Positions 20,966-32,640 of a stretch of DNA of 64,000 nt are shown one piece after another. Under the pieces are notes generated by a model that saw nothing but the letters and a program-made list of their open reading frames with translations, was not told the DNA's origin and ran no database searches. The DNA is from Rhipicephalus microplus. Taxonomy: Eukaryota; Arthropoda; Arachnida; Ixodida; Ixodidae. The stretch is taken from NCBI RefSeq assembly GCF_043290135.1, contig NW_027464791.1, forward strand, positions 124,001 to 188,000. Direction: 5' to 3'. Every line of letters begins with the position of its first letter. The stretch's first letter is position 1. A program made the position numbers and the translations under genes.

Positions 20966-21649
20966 GACACCAAAATTAAGTAGTGGACATACTGATTGTC
21001 GTAGAGAAGGTGGTATCCTTTGCTTTAACTGAGTGTCCTTCACCTTAACTGAGTATCACTGCGCTTAAATCGGAAAAATCATCCGCATAGATGAATGCCG
21101 AAATGATTTGAAGGCAGTGCGTCGAGTTCATGAGAGGAAGCTCAACTCTACTGAGGCGAACTTCGATAAAGCAGCTTCGGCGTTTTAATATTGAACATTG
21201 CTTACATTTGCGAGAATACGGGAGGCAAAATTAAAGGTTAAAAAGCCTGATGAGGTGTTCAGCCCCTGATGAGTAACGCAGCCTGCATTAGCTGACATAA
21301 TTATTACACATTTCATCGAGGCACGAACTATTGGTCTTACATCTTAGAGCATGCTAAGTTAGTCATGCATAATAAATACACTAGTGATTTGAGAGTAGTA
21401 AAGAGCAAGAAAAAGGAACTACTCCGACAAAATATCTTGCGAAGGCCCCAGATAACCGGCGTATCCAAGTTCTGCAAGCTGAATCAACAACGACAGCCTC
21501 TGAAGCCGACAATTATCGCCATGTCATCTCAGTTTGCCATATTTAAAACTACCGTAAAAAGTCATATCCTTCCTTTTTATTACGATGCACTGCTGTTTTT
21601 TCATATTTTTTGTGCTCTTTTGCCATTTTTATTTATCTATTAACGTTTT
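20966..21649. other. Unassigned sequence
   Basis: No gene. The 92-codon frame at 21365-21643 shows no motif. Confidence 0.35.
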
Positions 21650-21902
21650 TTTTGCCCACCCCTCATGTAATGTCCCTCGGGAGCCTTGAGGTACTAATAA
21701 ACGATATAAACAAAATGTCATGCACAACTTCAACAGCCCCTCCCTTCAACCAAAACGACGGGAACCGAAATGACGAGAACCAAAACGCAACAACTTGCTT
21801 GCTTACAGCACGTTCCCTATGTCGTTCTAATAATTCGTTATGTCCTCAAATAAATGTTTCGATCGCGCTTACGACCCTGTATAATTTGATTTGATTTGAT
21901 TA
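21650..21902 (+). repeat. Possible LINE-type 3' ends with (ATTTG)n tail
   Basis: CATGTAATGTCCCTCGGGAGCC..GTACTAATAAACG (21664-21702) and AATAAATGTTTCG..CTGTATAATTTGATTTGATTTGATT (21850-21902) each have AATAAA followed by a short sequence, the second with a pentanucleotide tail. There is no coding match. Confidence 0.3.
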
Positions 21903-22370
21903 CATGAATATTCAGGAAATATGCGTTGGATTTAAAGAGAATAAAAGCCAGACATGAATTATGTAGAAAACATGAAAAGTCATTGAAGTGGCCCACAAAA
22001 CGTTGCATGTCCAAAGGAAGGGTATCACCTCGAAGACCGTGCAAATCAGGGCCCAGCCTTCGTGTCACATTATCTCGCATTCTGTGGCATCACAAAAAAC
22101 TTGGACTTGATGCAAATTCAGGACACCACCGCCTGCGTCCACTATAAAGTTCGATATGCTGGGGAAGCACCCGCACAAGCAAACCTTGCCATGCAGCGCT
22201 GCTTTTGTGGTCAGATAGCGAGTACACGCTAGGAAAAGATGGTAGATTATACATCATGAGATCAAGATATTGTGATGGCTAGTGCCCTCTTGCCGTCAAA
22301 CGTTGTAAGATTTCTTCACCCGGCTGCACTAGACACATCAGAGCTGCGCACCCCACTGGGCCATCTGGAA
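21903..22370. other. Unassigned sequence
   Basis: No recognised feature. Confidence 0.35.
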
Positions 22371-22617
22371 GATTGATTGATTTGATTGATTTGTGGGGTT
22401 TAACGTCCCAAAACCACCATATGATTATGAGAGACGCCGTAGTGAAGGGCTCCGGAAATTTTGACCACCTGGGGTTCTTTAACGTGCACCCAAATCTGAG
22501 CACACGGGCCTCGACATTTCCGCCTCCATCGGAAATGCAGCCGCCGCAGCCGGGATTCGATCCCGTGACCTGCGGGTCAGCAGCCGAGTACCTGAGCCAG
22601 TAGACCACCATGGCAGG
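22371..22617 (-). mobile_element. Ruka-like SINE, short tail
   Basis: Full-length minus-strand SINE with head (TACTGGCTCAGGTACTCGG, GGTCACGGGATCGAATCCC) and body. The tail is very short (ATCAAATCAATC). I see no convincing target-site duplication. Confidence 0.88.
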
Positions 22618-22735
22618 ACTCGCATCTCTTCGAAGTCCAATTTGAAACTTTACCCTGAGGCTTCACCAATATTGAGTGTGGAGCTTGAGTGTGCAATCCC
22701 CGACAGGTGTACCAAGATGATCGTCGTTAGACGGC
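22618..22735. other. Unassigned spacer
   Basis: Short sequence between the SINE and the inverted-repeat element; nothing recognised. Confidence 0.35.
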
Positions 22736-23243
22736 GCCTATAGATGCATCATTTTCACTGGTATAGCGCACCACGACAAGGACACACACAAAGGAGAGAT
22801 GCACACACACACAGCGCTAACTTGCAACTAATGTTTTTTTTGCGATCACGCACGCTGTTTATACAACAGTAGACCGATAAAACCTGGATAATGTCACGTC
22901 AAGAATACAGCACAGCCCATGCACGTGTCATCACCGATAGCGACAATCTACACTAGCCCGTCAAAGTGAAGATTCCAGATACTTCTTTTCTAGTGTAGAT
23001 TGTCGCTATCGGTGATGACACGTGCATGGGCTGTGCTGCACTCTTCACGTGACATTATCCAGGTTTTATGGGTCTACTGTTGTATAAAGAGCGTGTGTGA
23101 TCGCAAATAAAACATTAGTTGCAAGTTAGCGCTGTGTGTGTGTGCATCTCTCCTTTGTGTGTGTCCTTGTCGTGGTGCGCTATACCAGTGAAAAGGATGA
23201 ATCTCAACCAACTAGCCCGGCAACGTGCCTTAGCCTATAGATG
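22736..23243. mobile_element. Foldback element: 210-bp inverted repeat with 11-bp TSD (Penelope-like?)
   Basis: The left arm 22747-22956 is the near-perfect reverse complement of the right arm 22990-23199, with a 33-bp spacer. A 33-bp extension (23200-23232, containing CAACTAGCCCGGCAACGTG) follows the right arm. GCCTATAGATG is repeated exactly at 22736-22746 and 23233-23243, abutting both ends. Arms contain (CA)n/(GT)n, TGTCGTGGTGCGCTATACC and AATAAAAC. Penelope-like elements are known for terminal repeats in tandem or inverted orientation with a short one-sided extension. The ending CTAGCCC is shared with 52440-52538. No reverse transcriptase or GIY-YIG coding sequence is present. It could also be a foldback DNA element. 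Confidence 0.75.
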
Positions 23244-23596
23244 ATCACCTCATCTGACCCGCTGAGACGGTTGCGACAGCATGACAACGAGCCGGATCTC
23301 TATGGCGTCAGCACATAGCATAGATGCTTGGTAAGACATATTGTTGAAAATACGGGCATACACAAGGGCCGAAGTGTTGCCCTAACGTAGTCTCTTGACA
23401 AAACATTTCGTTGGCCTAGTTGGTTTGTCTACTTTCGACGAACGCGCTACCTAACATCTGCAATGTTAACGAATTATCGTTGTAAATTTTTACTTCTAAT
23501 TCCATCTCTTAAGCAACATCTGTAGGCGCTCTCCAGAAAATAAATCTGAACTGAATACTGCACGGTAGGTAATGATGTAAGGCTACACAAGGAAAC
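23244..23596. other. Unassigned sequence
   Basis: Nothing firm. AATAAATCTGAACTGAA at 23540-23556 could be a retroelement polyadenylation signal with short repeat tail. Confidence 0.3.
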
Positions 23597-23645
23597 CACG
23601 AGGAACAGGAAAGAAATTATTTCCTGTACCTCTTGTTTTCTTTGT
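23597..23645. repeat. Small imperfect hairpin
   Basis: CACGAGGAACAGGAAAG pairs with TTTCCTGTACCTCTTG across AAATT. It is followed by TTTGTCGTTGCGTTTTGC, similar to the possible Penelope-like end at 52440-52538. Confidence 0.55.
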
Positions 23646-24289
23646 CGTTGCGTTTTGCTTAGTTTCTTAGGCAGTAAAGCTCAGTTTGTGCAGTAAGCTC
23701 AACGATGCTGAAAACCAGACAGAACAACAAGTTGCGCGTAGCGGCCACTAGTGAAACATGCAGAGAAACTGTTGACTTGGAAAAAAAGCCTTCGCTTCAG
23801 CAATGATTTTAGCTGGTTGAATGACGTGGGATTTGAACGAAGTCGGGTCGAATTAAGTGGACTGCATGAAATGGGGTGAAGTGCAGCGAAGTGGAAGAAG
23901 TGGCGGGAGTCGCGAGCAGTGGAGCCTACCCTTTTCTAATCTACGACGGCCCCAGGACATGACTGCCTGAACTAAGAACAGCTTCGCTATTAAAAATAAA
24001 GATTGAAAACACCAATAATACAGCTACTGCAGCAGAAGCAACTACATCCACCAAAACAAAAAAAAACGACGTCAGCAACTAAAAAAACAACAACAGCCAC
24101 CCCAACAGCAGCAGCCACTACAACACGAAACTACGTTGAAGCTCCCAAGACGGAACACACTTGTCTATCTAAACACGATGTATTCTTTTCCGGTTGTTCT
24201 ATCTAGGATCAACACATTAATGAAACTAGAGTGCTGAAAACTCACGCGAGTGATATAGGAAGCCGTCAAGTTGAACGACTCAATACGCA
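23646..24289. other. Unassigned sequence, A/CAA-rich
   Basis: No gene. The 67-codon Thr/Lys/Gln-rich frame at 24003-24206 comes from CAA/CAG-rich low-complexity sequence. Confidence 0.35.
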
Positions 24290-24350
24290 CCTAATAAACT
24301 GCGGATACTTCCGCACGCTGGTTCTCAGCATGGTGGCAGTGTGGGGACCG
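24290..24350 (+). other. Possible LTR 3' boundary and primer binding site
   Basis: AATAAA at 24293-24298 is followed about 25 bp later by CTCAGCA and then TGGTGGCAGTGTGGGGA at 24331-24347. The last string resembles the TGGTGGCAG-type primer binding sites placed just after the 5' LTR of some Ty3/gypsy elements. I cannot define the start of an LTR and no gag or pol follows. This is speculative. Confidence 0.2.
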
Positions 24351-27300
24351 GGCTCGCGATTGAAATCACACCCGTGTTGAGGCGCCCATACGATTACATC
24401 TTCTCTTCAACGGCTTTGAGTTTGTCGCGCATGCACGAGAGATTTTTAGAGATCCCATGCCAGGTAAAAGAAAAAGACCACAAAATATAAATTCAGAAAA
24501 CAGGCAAACAAAACAAAAGACGTAAACCAAAACGCAGCGTAAAGAAGTTGGTTTCTCCTTTCGAAGTTCAATCAGATTGTCACCTTTAGTTGCTGTGTGC
24601 TCTTTCAGCTTCTCGGAACTTTAGTTCGTCTTTGCATTTCCGTTCTTCTGGACATAGATCTGCTCCCGAATGCGTATATACTGGCTCCAGTCTGTGCTTT
24701 TGGCGGCAGATTCTTGCAGATCTCCTGCTTTTTGACAAGTCTCTCCCTCCCACAGCATGAAAAGCTATGACGGTAAAAAAAAAGCGAAACAGTAAAGACG
24801 GATCGAAATAGCAAGACGAGATCGACCCGGAAGATGACTGACACTTCTCGGGAAGATCTGATCTCTTATTCTGCGTCCGGATTCTCTACGTGGGCGCTCA
24901 TTTCAGCATCTTGAGTGTGCACATTTAAACTTCCTCACCCAAGTCGTTTTATGAATCTAAATACACCTTCCTGCTTTTTGTTGGTGTTGTTTGTTAGCCA
25001 CGCCAAGGTTTCTCCCTGTATGCCCTCTGTGATTCCTGGAGGATTCATTGCAATCCGCAAGCCATTGGGACGCTGAAGAAATCTCGAGGCTACGCTTATA
25101 GCTTCGGTGATCTCTGAGCGTCCACCCGTAATGAATCGAGCCGACTGCCATCTCACCTTCCCTCCACCCTCAATATCATATGCTGATCCAAAATCGATAG
25201 CAGATCAGCCTCACGATGGCAGCGCGCTCCTTCGAGTCAAGTTGTATCTCCGCCTAAGTGGTTGATGATTAAGCTTCCTTTGCGCTTCAATGACAAATTA
25301 AGGCCGACGTTTTGTGGACCGGTTTGGCCCTTTTAGCGAAATTCCTTGAGTATGCTTGTTCTTTTTCCTGGCCCCTAAAAATTGACTACGTCATATTTCT
25401 TCGACTGCTCATTAATAAGCCAGCGGTTACGTGTGATCATGTGATAAAGGTGACAGCAGCAGGCGGTGCTCTTAGCGCAGTATAATTTTTCACGAGAAAG
25501 AAGTCAGGGTGGCACAATTTGTCAGGAAGTGGATGACCCCCAACGGAGAATCAAGAAACATGCATTTGCATAATTATTGCTAGACTGGAACACAAATGAA
25601 AACACATCGACCACCTTGTTTTCTTCTAGGTGTGTTTCTTGCTTGTGCCCTTTGTGTTTGGGCAAAATATTCCAAGGTGCATTAGAGCACGCCCTTACGC
25701 AGAAGACAAAGAAAGGAACGACGAATGAGGGCAAGCACTGACTTTCATCTGCATTCAGTTTCACGATCAATGCTTGTGTATAGCATATAGACAATGATGC
25801 AGGCAATCAAGGGAGCTTCCTTTACAAACCTAGTAAGCGCGAACTAGTGTCTAGCGACATTCGTAGCACCGTCGACAAGGGAGAGGAGTGTGTGAATCCG
25901 TTAAACATGTTCTGCGGTTATTGCATCGTCACGTGCTAGAAGGTTTTTAATGCTGATGTTTTAGAAAAGCGCCTATCTCAAGAGTAAACTTTCGAGTGCT
26001 GTATTCAGCAATTGATCCGCATAACGTACTCGCATCCTAATTTTCACAAGATCCCAACGGAACAACGGCTTTTTTCATCTGCAGGTTGCATGGGCACGCG
26101 TGCAGCCGAGGACCCGGTACGTTAAAAGATAGATAGGAGTCCATTGGAGGGGGAACCAGGGACCACAAAAAGAAAGAGACAACGGAGCGTTAGCAAATAA
26201 CGGCACGTGCCAGCATTATTATGAAGAAAAAGAAAGAGGGGGGGGGGGAGTTCTCAGGGGTTGGGGGTGGAAGGAAGCATCAGCGCGTTCGGCGGTGGGC
26301 CCCCGCATCACCTGCCCCGGCATCCCACTTGGCCGTTGACTTTCGTGGCCAGGTGGTTTCTTTTCAGGTTGTCCGCACAAGTCGCACGAAAGCCACAGTG
26401 AACCAGTACCACAGTTATCATCATACCACAGGAGTGACTTGGTCCTTCTTCGGCTACGTAGTGGTGGCTGTTTACCTGCTCCGCTCATTACGCCAAAAGA
26501 AGGAGAGTCCGAAGAAACATTAATTGAGAGGTATCTCGTCTGCATGAGAATGAGTGTAGCCTGCCCCACTCATCAACTTTGAACTAAAGATACGTAAGAT
26601 CTTAAAGAACCGCTCGAGAGATTCTGAAGGTTTGATTACAAAGTAAACTCAGCGATATATCTCTCGCGGTTTGACAGTTGCGGGTCAGTATATAGGAAGG
26701 CCGGCTCTGAACGCTGTCAAACTTGGCCTATGCCGAAAGCCCGTCCTTGTCATTTCTGATTGGCTTGCAGAGAGAAATGAGCTCTCCCATCGGTCCCGAT
26801 TTCCAACTAGGCGGAACGTGAGAATGGACGGTTTGCGAAACAGTTACTGCGCATATGCGATAGCAAGTTGGTTTTCAACCACATAGCCTCGACCATAGAC
26901 TAGCCAGGAAAAAAAAAATTCACATTCGCCATTAACACCTGCCCTTTCATTTCGTTTCTCCAGCTCCCTCGTTGCACCAGGGTAGCGTACAATGACGCAT
27001 GACATCCTGCAGTGTGCTTTGGGAATCCTCCGTGGTTCTTCCGCACATTCCCTGGAATGTGGCGGAGTCTACGTCCTCGGTACAAGAAAAGTAGTCTGGC
27101 AATGGGGCTTCTGGTTGGAAAGCATTGCTGACGAAAAGCCAAGTCACAGGCGCTTTTGAAGCGGGCGTAAGGGGGCGCTCGCTATGTCACAAAGTGTCCA
27201 TTAACCATTCCACAAGTTCTCCAACCTTTATACAGGGAACTGCATAGAAAGATAAAGATGACACAGAGTCGTCAACGCACTTCGATTTCAACTTACGCGT

Positions 27301-28539
27301 TGTACGTGGATGAGTCATTATTTCAAAGCGGTATCTGTACTCCTCCCAGCTCAGACTAGAACAACTGAGTGTGCAAAGCAAAGAAAAATGTGCTTTATTT
27401 TATGTTCGCACGCACTGAAACGTCTCCGAACAAGGTCTCTGGAAGATTAATGACATGCGCGATATATTTTACGTTACAGTCCCTGGGAAAAAAATCTTCC
27501 TTTTTTAAAGTGTCCCCGTGATACATCTCGCCTACGCGGCCGGCCTTACGTTAGAAAAGAAGCGCGGACATTATTCATGAACCCTTCTAAATTCTTCGAA
27601 GATCATTTTCGATGACATCGACTTGGCGAAAATCTTCTCTGTGAGCCCCCATCGGACCGTTCCTGTAATGAGGCCTTTTTACCACGTAATGACACCTCAG
27701 CTGCAACACTGGAGCGTTGATCTATTTCCTCGTGCACTCTTGCCGAAGATTACCTCTACGTGCTGACACTCGCGATTGGGCATAATTGCAGCGTCGGTCG
27801 GTGCCTATTTACACGTCGGCCAAGTGCAAAGCTGTCGAGACGTTCTGCCTCTTGCCGAGGAACGTTGCTGCGAAGCTCGTTTCAAGTGCTCAAGTTGCCT
27901 ACACAAGGTCTGTGGTTTGATTGTAGTTTGCCCAAAGTAAAGGTTCTCCCAAGTGCTTATACGCAGGCACATACGGCAATGCGGTAATGCACGTGTTCGA
28001 TTCCCCATGATGTTTCGTTAATAAGAGCGAGTACACGTTCTTTATCAACCATTTTGCACGTATCGCTTGCCTATCCTGTTTTTAGATACAAGCCTGTACG
28101 AATGTACTCATTTGTATACGTGTACCTAGGATGATATGTGTACATATTCAACTAGCTCTGGCGCTTCGTAGAAACGCGATACCACGTGTTCGTTCGTGTA
28201 TTGAAGATAGCATGCGCATTTATAAGTGCGCGTGTGAAAAACTGTGTGTTCAATTGACTCTGATGTTTGCAAGATAAGCGTGCTAGTTAACGCTTACGCG
28301 GGAATGCGTATGTCCATCTATTCAGTCCTATGTTGCAGATAGTACATGCGAACTTGTGCGTACACGCACTTGAAGAATATATTTACAACAGTCGTTTATC
28401 TGTGCTGTCTTGTAGACAAGTGTCTGTTATACGTGTGAGCATTCGTTTGCGTGGAATAATTTGAACACGCGTTCATTTGGGTATACTCATTGTTCTCTTG
28501 CTATTCTTGTGAAATGTGACGTGTGTTCAGAAAAAGTTG
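24351..28539. other. Long unassigned stretch
   Basis: About 4.2 kb without a recognisable gene. Poly-G (G11) lies at 26238-26248. A 116-codon minus-strand frame (26219-26569) reads protein-like but has no motif and overlaps low-complexity sequence. GTGTTCGATTCCCC near 27981 resembles a polymerase III B box, but I cannot find a matching A box. CpG frequency looks ordinary. Confidence 0.4.
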
Positions 28540-28600
28540 TTAACAATTTAGAGTATTTAGTACTCTACTATGAGAGAGCATAAGGCCGTTCCGTTGGGCG
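28540..28600 (-). repeat. Palindromic AGAGTAC motif, copy 8 (inverted)
   Basis: Minus strand: GGCCTTATGCTCTCTCATAGTAGAGTACTAAATACTCTAAATTGTTAAC. It is the only copy in this orientation. Confidence 0.7.
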
Positions 28601-29027
28601 ATACGAGAAACCACGTCTTTCTGAAAGGCGTTGATGGATTTAACGTGAAAGTTACTTTCGTAACTGCCAAAATAAACCGAAAAAAAGAAAGATTAATCTG
28701 GTGTGCACAGCCAAATGAATACAGCGTATTCATTTGTGTTCACTTGCTTTATTATAAGCCATTTAGTTATAGTTTTTACACAATTTCAATATATAGTAAA
28801 GTTTCACAACAGACAACAGGCTGTTAGTCTAATGTCATTTCTGTCTTGATTTTGTAGCTCTTGACGAGAGCTTATACGGTCAATAAAAATTAGATGCTCC
28901 CACACAAGTGTTTTAATTCCTATACGTTCACCATAGGACTAATATTTGGCGCCACGTAGCACCATGCTACACGTCGCCGAACGAGCTGAAAAGAAAAATA
29001 AAGAAAGAGTGTCCCAAACACACCGTC
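28601..29027. other. Unassigned sequence
   Basis: No recognised feature. Confidence 0.35.
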
Positions 29028-29225
29028 ATGGTTACCGTCGGCGCTGACTGGCGCTTCCACGTTCCATGTACATATATGCCCTATAAAGTGGATGCGGGCA
29101 TAGCTGCCAGGGTAGCTCAGCTGGTAATCGGACGCGTTACTGAAAGGTCGATGGTTCATTTTCTGCCCACGGCAAGGTATTTTTTTTTTCGTCACCTTGC
29201 TTTTTCTTTGCGTGTACACTACAAT
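29028..29225 (+). mobile_element. Second SINE family (tRNA-derived, embedded head), copy 1
   Basis: The tRNA-like part at 29104-29180 has A box GTAGCTCAGCTGG, then ATCGGACGCGTTAC and a degraded B box (GATGGTTCATTTTC). Upstream, GTACATATATGCCCTATAAAGTGGATG matches the reverse complement of 60935-60980, so the family has a conserved extension before the tRNA-like head. Downstream is TTTTTTTTTCGTCACCTTG. It differs from the Ruka-like family. Confidence 0.65.
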
Positions 29226-29264
29226 TAATTCTAATAACATCCCTTATTTCTTTTTTTTTGCATA

Positions 29265-29514
29265 GCCCCGCCGCGATGGTCTAGTAGTCAAGGTACTCGG
29301 CTGCTGACCCGCAGGTCGCGGGTTCGAATCTCGGCTGCGGCGGCTGCATTTCCGATGGAGGCGGAAAAGTTGTAGGCCCGTGTGCTCAGATTCGGGTGCA
29401 CGTTAAAGAACCCCAGGTGGTCGAAATTTCCGGAGCCCTCTACTACGGCGTCTCTCATAATCATATGGTGGTTTTGGGACGTTAAACCCTACATATCAAT
29501 CAATCAATCAATCC
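29265..29514 (+). mobile_element. Ruka-like SINE, plus strand
   Basis: Full-length: head CCCCGCCGCGATGGTCTAGT, B box GCGGGTTCGAATCTC, body, then ACATATCAATCAATCAATCAAT. Flanks TTTTTTTGCATA (29253-29264) and CTTTTTTGGCATA (29514-29526) form an imperfect duplication. It lies 40 bp from a SINE of the other family. Confidence 0.9.
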
Positions 29515-32205
29515 TTTTTTGGCATAATTGTTTCTTAGATCTCGTAATTACTGTGTCTAACGAAAAATTGGGCCCTTAAACGAGCCCTTTCCTTAAATCA
29601 TTCAGTTAGATAAAAAGTGGTAAGAATGACAACCCAATACGGCTTGACCACAATTCGTTCGTAAAATAGAACATACAATTACTCTATACAATCTACTGCG
29701 AAGGAGAAGACGAAAAATTTCGCATGTGTATCTCGCATGAGCGGAATACTACCGTCTGAGAACTGCAGGTGACGACACACATTCTGTAAGGCACGCTGCC
29801 TTGTCGGTAGTTTTCAGACCGCGGAGACTGCACAGGCGCTCTGTAAGACACACTCGCAAGCCATGAAAGCCCGTTAGCGGCCACGCAAATTGGATTCCCG
29901 TGATTCAATTTCTCGAGACCACACGCCAGGCGCCCTCAGCTGCGCATGCGTCTCACGAACACGGGCCTGGAGAGGGACAGCGGGAGGTGCTGGCACCTGG
30001 TCCAGGTGATAGTGAGCACCTCCCACCGCCAATATGCCCCCCTTTTTAAAAAGCCAGGTCACCGTGCTCAGCACACATGCGGGCGGGATGCCAGAAACCA
30101 GTTCGCGATTAATGAATACGATAATTAGTCGTCGCTCCGTGCCGATACAACCACCGCGCTATCTTGTTATGCTTTTCTATTCGGTTAGCAGTAGAACATG
30201 TTGTTTGTTTTGAGATACGGAAATTACTAATTCAGCCCGAATGACGGTTAGGTAATGCTGACAATTTTCTGTGCATTCTTATTGTCTCTGCGTCATTGTG
30301 GTGACCACGAATTGTCGGGAAAACAGTGTCCACTGAGCGAAAGGTTTGACAAGAGCACATTGCCTTCGTTGGAGAGAAGTATTGCAGCCCAGCAAAGTGT
30401 AGCATTTTTTTCCTCGATACTTTTGCACCTTTTGTGTTTACTGTTTTTTCTGGCGGTTGTGGCTTCAGAGAGGTCATTTTGAAGCCCTAGAGCTCAGTTC
30501 TGAACATACGTTCTTTCTTAAAATTTCATTACTAAGTAAGAGCTTTTAAAGAAAGGATTCGATTGTGGCTAATAAGTTATACAAGTTGCCACCTGCACAC
30601 AGATATATATTATTGGATATCTTGGGCGAAAATTCTAAATACATAATCACATTCCCTACTCTCCTGCCTTGCCAAGAGTCACAATATTGAGGGCACAGAT
30701 AGTCGCGCCAAGACACAATTCTCGCCGAGATTCCCTTCATATTTAAACAGGGTTTGCCGGAAAAATCTAATGACAGTTTGAAAATATGCGAACACGCTTT
30801 ATGACGACAGAACCAAACGCACGTTACCTACTTCGGTATGTCACACTATTTATAAAATAGTTACGCTATTCATGGGTTTTGCTTTATTGTCTAACTAGGC
30901 AACAATACTTAACTAACTTCTACTAGGATGAATCAGGGCGAAAAGCTTTCGTTATAAAGTCATAAATCACTTTTTCAAGACGTCCGATAACAAGGTCTCC
31001 AATTTTATCTCTGTTAAGTGTTTTAGTTTCCTGCATCGTGTAGATTCCCAAAAAATGAAAAAAAAAATGGCAGACGACATGCCCATTCGAGTTCAGTAAT
31101 TCTAGTGCTTCCAAACGTTATGCGAACCTTCCATCGCGGTGGTACAGAGAATTGACGGTGCGCAACTGCTACTGGTCGCAGCGTATTCCTAAATAGTTCG
31201 CGGAACCTCTGCAAGTACGGGTTCTTGCATTAAAAGAAAAAAAACTTTCTCGCCTGTTCAAGCTGAATTCCTTCCCACTTCAGCCATTCTCCATTTTACG
31301 TAAGGCCACCCTGAGAACGCATCAATAAACGGCTGGCTACAGTCTCGCCCCTTACTGCCTTTTGACGGCAGTAAGTGCCTAACGCCTTGATAGAAATCTC
31401 ACCAGAAATCCTTGAAAGACTATGAGCCTCGGAGGATGCTCGTGGGAAACCTTAATTAAGAGGGGCGCCTGAGGTGCTCAATCACTTCTGGGCTCTACTT
31501 GCCGACTTATCTTTCAACCGATGTGGCTCGTACCAACCAGAGTCGTTGCTTTTCATATTTTTTTTCGGTGGGTGCTTTTCTATAATCTACGTGCTTTAAT
31601 CATTTCAAAAACCGTACTGTGGCTGCTACTCTGTGTATCAAGGGTGTTGCTTGTAATCGCTCTATCATCATCGCCAGCCTACGCGCACTCTCTCACTTTG
31701 GTTCACATGGTCCATCGAAAGCGTTTAGAAACGGCGACCACGTAGTCCTTTCTCGGAGTATCGGTCTGCCTGCCACACCCTGAAGCATGCGTCCGCTGTA
31801 TTAACCTCGACGTTGATGAGGATAGAGTAGTGCTATCGCGAGCCTTCTGCGTTGTCCGCACTCTCACTAATGGTCAGGGTGGGGAGCTTTTCGGTATTGC
31901 GAATGCTGCCGCCATTCCTTGCGAACGGACGATGGCTTTAATGAAGACGGGCTTCCGCAAGACCATTGCATGTTGGCGAGTGCCTTACATTGCACTATCG
32001 ACCCCCAAAAAGTGACCGCTGCGGTTCCTGATGCCGCTCATAGATAGATGTTCTGACGTCGTTATGGCTCCATCAGGCCGTCACTATGGTGTCGCAATAT
32101 GACGTCACCTTATGCGAGACGATCGCCTAGTTATTTAGACAAACATCGGCAGATTGTGGATGTAGTACAAAAGCAAATAAGGTGCATGTGAGGCCACCGG
32201 CTGTG
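29515..32205. other. Long unassigned stretch
   Basis: No gene recognised. Open frames are all under about 85 codons and motif-free. A GTGCTGGCACC..GTGAGCACC stretch near 29986-30020 can fold but has no assigned role. Confidence 0.4.
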
Positions 32206-32640
32206 GAGAGAGAGAGAGAGAGAGAGAGATAAAGATGCAAGGAAAGGCAGAGAGGTTAACCAGACGCGCATCCGGTTTGCTACCCTGCACTGGGGAAGGG
32301 ATAAATGGGAGAAAAGAGGTTGCAGAAAGATGAGAAGGTACACACAATCACGAGCACACTCGGGGAGCACACACAGTCTACAGGCGGTCGCTCAGGTTTG
32401 TTGACTTTAGGTAAAGTAGCAGTGCTTTAGTTGCTTTCTGCGCAACTGAGGCAGATGCCCAAGGTCCTAGTATCTTCTGCACACAAAATGGTCCGGGGTC
32501 AAGTCGATTCAAAGGCAGTGCAGAATCACGTTAGGTGCAGGAAGTCGATGAGTAAATAAGCGCTTGCGATTGCGGGGGAACTAACTTGTCATTTGCGAAA
32601 AGGCTTCTAGTTACGGACTATACAGGGTAGTCCCATTCAC
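32206..32640 (-). pseudogene. 5'-truncated LINE ORF2 C-terminus, (TTCC)n/(TC)n-tailed family
   Basis: On the minus strand a frame ending at the stop complement 32378-32380 reads LNRLDPGPFCVQKILGPWA, then AQKATKALLLYLKSTNLSDRL. This is the C-terminal tail that follows the CCHC motif in ORF2 of a common tick LINE. The 3' UTR contains CCCCAGTGCAGGGTAGCAAA and TTAACCTCTCTGCC and ends in the (TC)n run seen as (GA)n at 32206-32230. The region upstream of LNRLD is degraded. The copy at 41127-41550 has the homologous LRRLDDRLF...ELSQRL ending. Nonfunctional. Confidence 0.75.

Noticed and set aside
22747..23199. CRISPR-like or tandem array
   Set aside because: There are only two arms, in inverted orientation; nothing in the window resembles a regularly spaced direct-repeat array with unique spacers.
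26219..26569. 116-codon minus-strand frame with CxxC-like residues
   Set aside because: It overlaps a purine-rich low-complexity run and has no complete motif; not enough to call a gene or a zinc finger.
27975..28012. Possible tRNA gene from GTGTTCGATTCCCC
   Set aside because: No matching A box, acceptor stem or anticodon arm could be formed.
29104..29180. Functional tRNA gene
   Set aside because: The B box and acceptor pairing are degraded and the sequence recurs at 60856-60933 with shared flanks, so it is a SINE head.
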